The notes under the pieces were generated by a model. It worked only from the letters and a program-made list of their open reading frames with translations, did not search any database and was not told where the DNA came from. A program made the translations under genes and the position numbers. From Streptomyces mirabilis (GTDB lineage: Bacteria > Actinomycetota > Actinomycetes > Streptomycetales > Streptomycetaceae), in the NCBI RefSeq assembly GCF_039503195.1, contig NZ_JBCJKP010000001.1, positions 10,168,001 through 10,232,000 on the forward strand: DNA of 64,000 nt. Direction: 5' to 3'. Below are positions 59,921 through 64,000 of the stretch, piece by piece. Each line of letters begins with the position of its first letter. Within the stretch, counting starts at the first letter, position 1.

Positions 59921-61660
59921 ATGTCCGAGCGCCCGGGTGCTGCCGCCGGGGAAGACCGACGCGGTCTCGTGCGGCGGGTGGCTCCAGGACTCGCCGTACT
60001 GGCCGGCTACCACCGTTCGTGGCTGCGCGGCGACCTGCTCGCCGGTGTGACCGTCGCGGCCTATCTCGTTCCGCAGGTCATGGCCTATGCGGGCCTCGCG
60101 GGACTGCCGCCGGTCGCGGGGTTGTGGGCGATCCTTCCCGCCCTGCTGCTGTATTCCCTGCTGGGTTCGTCACGACTGCTGTCCGTCGGGCCCGAGTCGA
60201 CCACCGCACTGATGACCGCCACCGTGGTGGGGCCACTCGCCGCGGGCGCCCCGGACCGGTACGCCGGGCTCGCCGCCGGGCTCGCGGTCGTGGTCGGGGC
60301 GATGTTCCTGGTGGCGTGGGTGGCGCGACTGGGCTTCCTCGCCGACCTTTTGTCACGGCCGATCCTGGTCGGCTACCTGACGGGCGTGGCGCTCATCATC
60401 ATCGTCGACCAGCTCCCCAAACTGACCGGTGTCCGCACCTCGGGATCCGAGTTCTTTCCTCAGCTGCTCTCCTTCGTGAGGAACCTGGGACAGGCCCATC
60501 CCGCCACGGTGATCTTCTCCGCGGCGGCGATCGCCTTCCTCTTCGCGGTCGCGCGGTTCTTCCCCCGTATCCCGGGCCCTTTGCTGGCCCTGGTGCTCGG
60601 CACGGCGGCCGTCGCGGCCTTCGGCCTGGAGGACCACGGCATCGCCGTCATCGGCGCGGTACCGGCCGGGCTGCCCCGCCCTGGCCTGCCGACGCCGGGC
60701 GACCTGCCGCAACTGGTACTGCCGGCGATCGGCGTGCTCCTGGTCGGGTACACCGACGTCATCCTCACCGCGCGCGCCTTCGCGTCTCGCGGCGACGAAC
60801 TCGACCCCAACCAGGAACTGTCGGCTCTGGGGGCCGCGAACCTGGGCGCGGGCGTGCTGCACGGCTTCCCGGTGAGCAGCAGCGCCAGTCGTACCGCGCT
60901 CGCGCACTCGGCAGGGGGCCGCAGCCAGGCCCACTCGCTCGTCGCGGCCGCGGCGGTCCTCGCCGTGCTGCTGTTCCTCAGCCCGCTCCTCGCGCACACG
61001 CCGTCGACCGTGCTGGGCGCCCTGGTCGTCTATGCCGGGGTCCGCATGATGGATCTGGCCGGGTTCCGGCGGCTGGCCGCCTTCCGGCGCCGGGAGTTGC
61101 TACTGGCCTTGGGTTGTCTGGTCGGCGTGCTGACCCTGGACATCCTGTACGGCGTGCTCGTGGCGGTCGGGCTGTCCGTCGCGGAGCTGCTCACCCGGGT
61201 GGCCCGCCCGCACGACGCGGTCGAGGGTCTGGTGCCGGGCCTGGCCGGGATGCACGACGTGGACGACTATCCGCAGGCCCGCACGGTCCCCGGACTGCTT
61301 GTCTACCGCTACGACTCACCCCTGTTCTTCGCCAATGCCGAGGACTTCAAGCGGCGGGCGCTGGCGGCGGTCGACCGACACGAAGGTGCTGTCGACTGGT
61401 TCGTCCTCAACACCGAGGCCATCGTCGAGGTGGACATCACCGCGCTCGACGCGGTCGACGCCCTGCGTCAGGAACTCGAACAGCGTCACATCGTCTTCGC
61501 GCTCGCCCGCCTCAAGCAGGACCTGCGCGACGACCTCGACGCCTTCGGGCTGACCGAGGCCATCGGCACCGACCGGATCTTCCCGACCCTGCCCACGGCC
61601 CGGGCCGCGTACCGGGAGTGGCTCCGACGCGGCGGCCGTCACGGGGCGAGGGAGAAGTAG
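59921..61660 (+). CDS. SulP family anion transporter with STAS domain
   Basis: About 579 residues. Twelve or more membrane helices carry the SulP signature region LVPQVMAYAGLAGLPPVAGL through SVGPESTTALMTA. The pore-lining GFPVSSSASRTALAHSAG follows, and a C-terminal STAS domain at about 455-565 holds VYRYDSPLFFANAEDFKRRA and VDITALDAVDALRQEL. It transports sulphate or a related anion such as bicarbonate; the substrate is not specified by sequence. ATG 59921 has AAGGGAG four bases upstream. Its 3' end overlaps the convergent ATPase gene by 22 bp. Confidence 0.9.
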   Translation: MSERPGAAAGEDRRGLVRRVAPGLAVLAGYHRSWLRGDLLAGVTVAAYLVPQVMAYAGLAGLPPVAGLWAILPALLLYSLLGSSRLLSVGPESTTALMTATVVGPLAAGAPDRYAGLAAGLAVVVGAMFLVAWVARLGFLADLLSRPILVGYLTGVALIIIVDQLPKLTGVRTSGSEFFPQLLSFVRNLGQAHPATVIFSAAAIAFLFAVARFFPRIPGPLLALVLGTAAVAAFGLEDHGIAVIGAVPAGLPRPGLPTPGDLPQLVLPAIGVLLVGYTDVILTARAFASRGDELDPNQELSALGAANLGAGVLHGFPVSSSASRTALAHSAGGRSQAHSLVAAAAVLAVLLFLSPLLAHTPSTVLGALVVYAGVRMMDLAGFRRLAAFRRRELLLALGCLVGVLTLDILYGVLVAVGLSVAELLTRVARPHDAVEGLVPGLAGMHDVDDYPQARTVPGLLVYRYDSPLFFANAEDFKRRALAAVDRHEGAVDWFVLNTEAIVEVDITALDAVDALRQELEQRHIVFALARLKQDLRDDLDAFGLTEAIGTDRIFPTLPTARAAYREWLRRGGRHGAREK

Positions 61661-63969
61661 TTCTCCTCCTCCTGCGTGAAGTGCAGGCGCAGCACGCTGT
61701 GCAGGCCGTACAGACAGGCACGCAGGTCGTCGAGTTGTTCGGGGCGCGGTGCGTCGGCGGTCCCGCTGAGCGCGAGGTGCGTGGCTATGCGTCCGGCGAG
61801 GCGCTCGATCTCTGCGTGGGCGCGGCTCATGGTGGCGGTGGTCTCGGGGCCTCCGAGCGAGGAGGCGAGGGCCGGGTAGAGCTGATGCTCTTCGGCGTAC
61901 TCGTGGGGCAGCAGCTGCTCGGTGAGCAGGCGGTGCACCTCGCGTACCGATGCGAGGGCCGCGGGCCCTGGAGTGTTCGAGAGCTGGTCGGCGGCGCCGC
62001 GCACGGCTTCGAGGACCTCCTGCAGGTCGTCGTGCTCGGCGGCGAAGCGGTGGATGAGGGCCTCGGTGGTGGGCTCCAGGGCAGGCCGGCTCTTCCGGCC
62101 GGCGCGCAGGGCGCGCAGTGCGTTGAGGATGACAGCGACGTCGATGCCCTCCTGGAGCAGGGCACCAGGGGCCGGCGGCAGCATGCCGAAGGCGGCCACG
62201 GCCATCGCGGCGAGCGACATCAGCATGCCGCCGAGCGCGCTCTGCACCGCGATGCGCCGGGCCCGTACGGCGATGGTGACGGCGTCGGCGAGGCGCTCCA
62301 CCCGATCGGTGGTCAGCACGATGTCCGCGGCTTGGGCGGAGGCGCTGGAGCCGCGGGCCCCCATGGCGACGCCGACGTCCGCGGCGGCGAGGGCGGGAGC
62401 GTCATTGACGCCGTCACCGACCATGACGGTCACGGCGCGGGCGCGTTCGGCGCGCACGGCCGCGACCTTGGCGGCGGGGGTGAGGTGGGCGTGGACGGCG
62501 TCGAGGCCGAGCACCACGGCCACTTCGTGGGCGGGTTCCGTGCGGTCGCCGGTGAGCATCACCAGCCGTCGGATGCCCGCCGCGCGCAGTCGGCGCAGGG
62601 TCCGGGGAGCGTCGGGGCGCAGTGGGTCGCGCAGCAGTACGGCGCCGGCGAGGCGGCCGTCGGCGGTCAGCCAGGCGACGGCCGCGCCGTCGAGCACGGC
62701 ACGGTTGTCGACGGCGCGTGCCCATGTCGGGTCCCCCGCGCCGACGCCGTGGCGGCCGACGGCGAGGTGGTGTCCCTCGACGGTGCCGGTGGCGCCCAGG
62801 CCGGGCTCCTCGGTGACGTCCACGGGCATGGAGAGTTCCAGACCCCGCGCCTGAGCGGCGTCGACCAGGGCATGAGCCAGGACGTGCGGTGAGAGCTGAT
62901 CGAGCGAGGCCGTCAGCCGCAGGACCTCCGTCGGCTCCCGGCCCGGTGCGGCGACGACGTCGAGCACCCGTGGGCGGCCGGACGTCAGGGTGCCGGTCTT
63001 GTCCAACAGCAGGGTGTGGGCCCGGCCGAGGCTCTCCAGGGCGCCGCCGTCGCGGACGACCACGCCGTAGCGGGAGGCCCGGGACAGGCCGGAGACGATC
63101 GCCACGGGCGCGGCGAGCAGCAGTGGGCACGGGGTGGCGACCACCAGGACCGCGACGGCCCGCACCGCGGAACCGCTGACCCACCAGGCCAGGCCCGCCA
63201 CAGCCACCGACAGCGGCAGGAACCAGGCGGCGTACCGGTCCGCGAGCCGGACCACGGGCGCGGACTCGGCACCGGCCTGCTGCGCCAGCCGGACGATCTC
63301 CGCATAGGTGCTGTCCTGCTCGGTGGCGGTGGCCCGCAACTCGAACGCGCCGCCCGCGTTGACCACACCGCTGCGCACCCGCTCGCCGTCGGCACGCTCG
63401 ACCTGCTGGGACTCCCCGGTGAGCACCGACTCGTCGAGCACGGCCGTGGCGCCGACGACCCGACCGTCGACCGGGACCACCTCGCCCGGACCGACGACCA
63501 CCAGGTCACCGACCGCGACCTCGGCGAGAGACACCTCCCTGACCACGTCGAGGGTCCGGACGCGGGCGGAGCGCGGCGCATGTTCCAGCAGCGCGCGCAG
63601 ATCGTGCGAGGCACGCCGCTGAGCCGCGGCCTCCAGAGTCCGTCCGGAGGCCAGCATGAGCGCGATCAGTGCCCCGGCCAGGTACTCCCGCACCGCCAGG
63701 GTCCCGCCGAGTGCCAGGACCGCGATGAGATCCACGCCAGCGTGTCCCCGGTGCAGCGCGGCCAGTACCCAGATGACGGCGGGCACGACAGCGATCACGG
63801 TGCCCAGACCCCAGCACAGGTCGGCGATGTCGGGCGCACCGGCGAGCCAGGCGATGCCACCGGCGGTCAGGGCGCCGGCGGTGGCCGCCAGCAGCAGTGG
63901 TTCGAAGCGTCGGCCGGAGAGCAGGGTGGCGGGGCGGCGGAACAGTTCCCACGGGATGCGCCGGTCCAT
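61639..63969 (-). CDS. P1B-type metal ATPase fused to a hemerythrin-like domain
   Basis: About 776 residues. The P-type core has the membrane metal site VVATPCPLLLAAPVAI (TPCP), the actuator loop DESVLTGESQQVERADG, phosphorylation site LLLDKTGTLTSG near residue 323 and the hinge VMVGDGVNDAPALAAADVG. No N-terminal metal-binding domain is present. The C-terminal 115 residues form a hemerythrin/HHE helix bundle (HRFAAEHDDLQEVL, LLPHEYAEEHQLYP, HAEIERLAGR, LHSVLRLHFTQEEENYFSL) with the expected His and Glu diiron ligands. This TPCP-plus-hemerythrin architecture marks the P1B-5 group, linked to iron, nickel or cobalt export. ATG 63969 has GAGGG six bases upstream. The diiron domain may gate transport by iron or oxygen. 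Confidence 0.92.
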   Translation of the reverse strand: MDRRIPWELFRRPATLLSGRRFEPLLLAATAGALTAGGIAWLAGAPDIADLCWGLGTVIAVVPAVIWVLAALHRGHAGVDLIAVLALGGTLAVREYLAGALIALMLASGRTLEAAAQRRASHDLRALLEHAPRSARVRTLDVVREVSLAEVAVGDLVVVGPGEVVPVDGRVVGATAVLDESVLTGESQQVERADGERVRSGVVNAGGAFELRATATEQDSTYAEIVRLAQQAGAESAPVVRLADRYAAWFLPLSVAVAGLAWWVSGSAVRAVAVLVVATPCPLLLAAPVAIVSGLSRASRYGVVVRDGGALESLGRAHTLLLDKTGTLTSGRPRVLDVVAAPGREPTEVLRLTASLDQLSPHVLAHALVDAAQARGLELSMPVDVTEEPGLGATGTVEGHHLAVGRHGVGAGDPTWARAVDNRAVLDGAAVAWLTADGRLAGAVLLRDPLRPDAPRTLRRLRAAGIRRLVMLTGDRTEPAHEVAVVLGLDAVHAHLTPAAKVAAVRAERARAVTVMVGDGVNDAPALAAADVGVAMGARGSSASAQAADIVLTTDRVERLADAVTIAVRARRIAVQSALGGMLMSLAAMAVAAFGMLPPAPGALLQEGIDVAVILNALRALRAGRKSRPALEPTTEALIHRFAAEHDDLQEVLEAVRGAADQLSNTPGPAALASVREVHRLLTEQLLPHEYAEEHQLYPALASSLGGPETTATMSRAHAEIERLAGRIATHLALSGTADAPRPEQLDDLRACLYGLHSVLRLHFTQEEENYFSLAP

Positions 63970-64000
63970 GGTGTGCCCTCGAATCTCGCGGCGGGTGATT

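Noticed and set aside
60019..62892. 957-codon plus-strand frame spanning the SulP and ATPase genes
   Set aside because: It crosses two clearly coding genes in a shadow frame and has no recognisable motifs.

Overview
The window looks like a stretch of Streptomyces (or a close relative) chromosome. It has very high GC with G/C-rich third codon positions, GTG and TTG starts with GGAGG-type ribosome sites, Tat and Sec exported hydrolases, ECF and SpoIIE-type regulators, and several apparently leaderless genes. Gene order and the many truncated genes suggest accessory or arm DNA rather than the conserved core. I see no tRNA, rRNA or CRISPR array.

Bases 1-9.4 kb: a broken LuxR-type response regulator is followed by a carbohydrate locus. 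A secreted GH30 galactanase-like enzyme, a cytoplasmic GH42 beta-galactosidase, a lipoprotein sugar-binding protein and two ABC permeases are read leftward. A divergent LacI repressor gene faces them across two identical 16-bp palindromes. The logic is: cut beta-galactan outside, import the oligosaccharides, finish them inside, repress through LacI. Both glycosidase genes carry frameshifts.

Bases 9.5-36 kb: a mosaic of metabolic and orphan genes. It holds an isochorismatase-fold hydrolase, remnants of a P450 and its reductase, a methyltransferase, a GH106-type rhamnosidase and a two-component pair. It continues with an acyl-CoA synthetase (frameshifted), a PfkB sugar kinase, an exported ketosteroid-dehydrogenase-like flavoprotein, a secreted phosphodiesterase, two DinB-fold proteins and a Nudix hydrolase. 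An RHH/MazF-like toxin-antitoxin pair and an exported amidase-domain protein follow. Many genes here are truncated or differ from an open frame by one base.

Bases 36-40.7 kb: debris of a mobile element. A large serine integrase is broken by a 17-bp tandem duplication and truncated at its C-terminus, where it joins a fragment of another gene. A small serine resolvase follows with a res-like repeat cluster.

Bases 40.8-52.2 kb: a CtaG-like protein, an ECF41 sigma factor with its carboxymuconolactone-decarboxylase partner under a recognisable ECF41 promoter, a beta-lactamase-fold hydrolase, XdhC, a chimeric gene remnant, a large LuxR/LAL regulator and a run of small membrane proteins.

Bases 52.2-64 kb: two PAS/SpoIIE phosphatases, a CBS-BON protein, an Acg-like nitroreductase, a collapsed Hsp20 gene, a SulP transporter and a P1B ATPase fused to a hemerythrin-like domain. 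This looks like a stress, redox or dormancy module.
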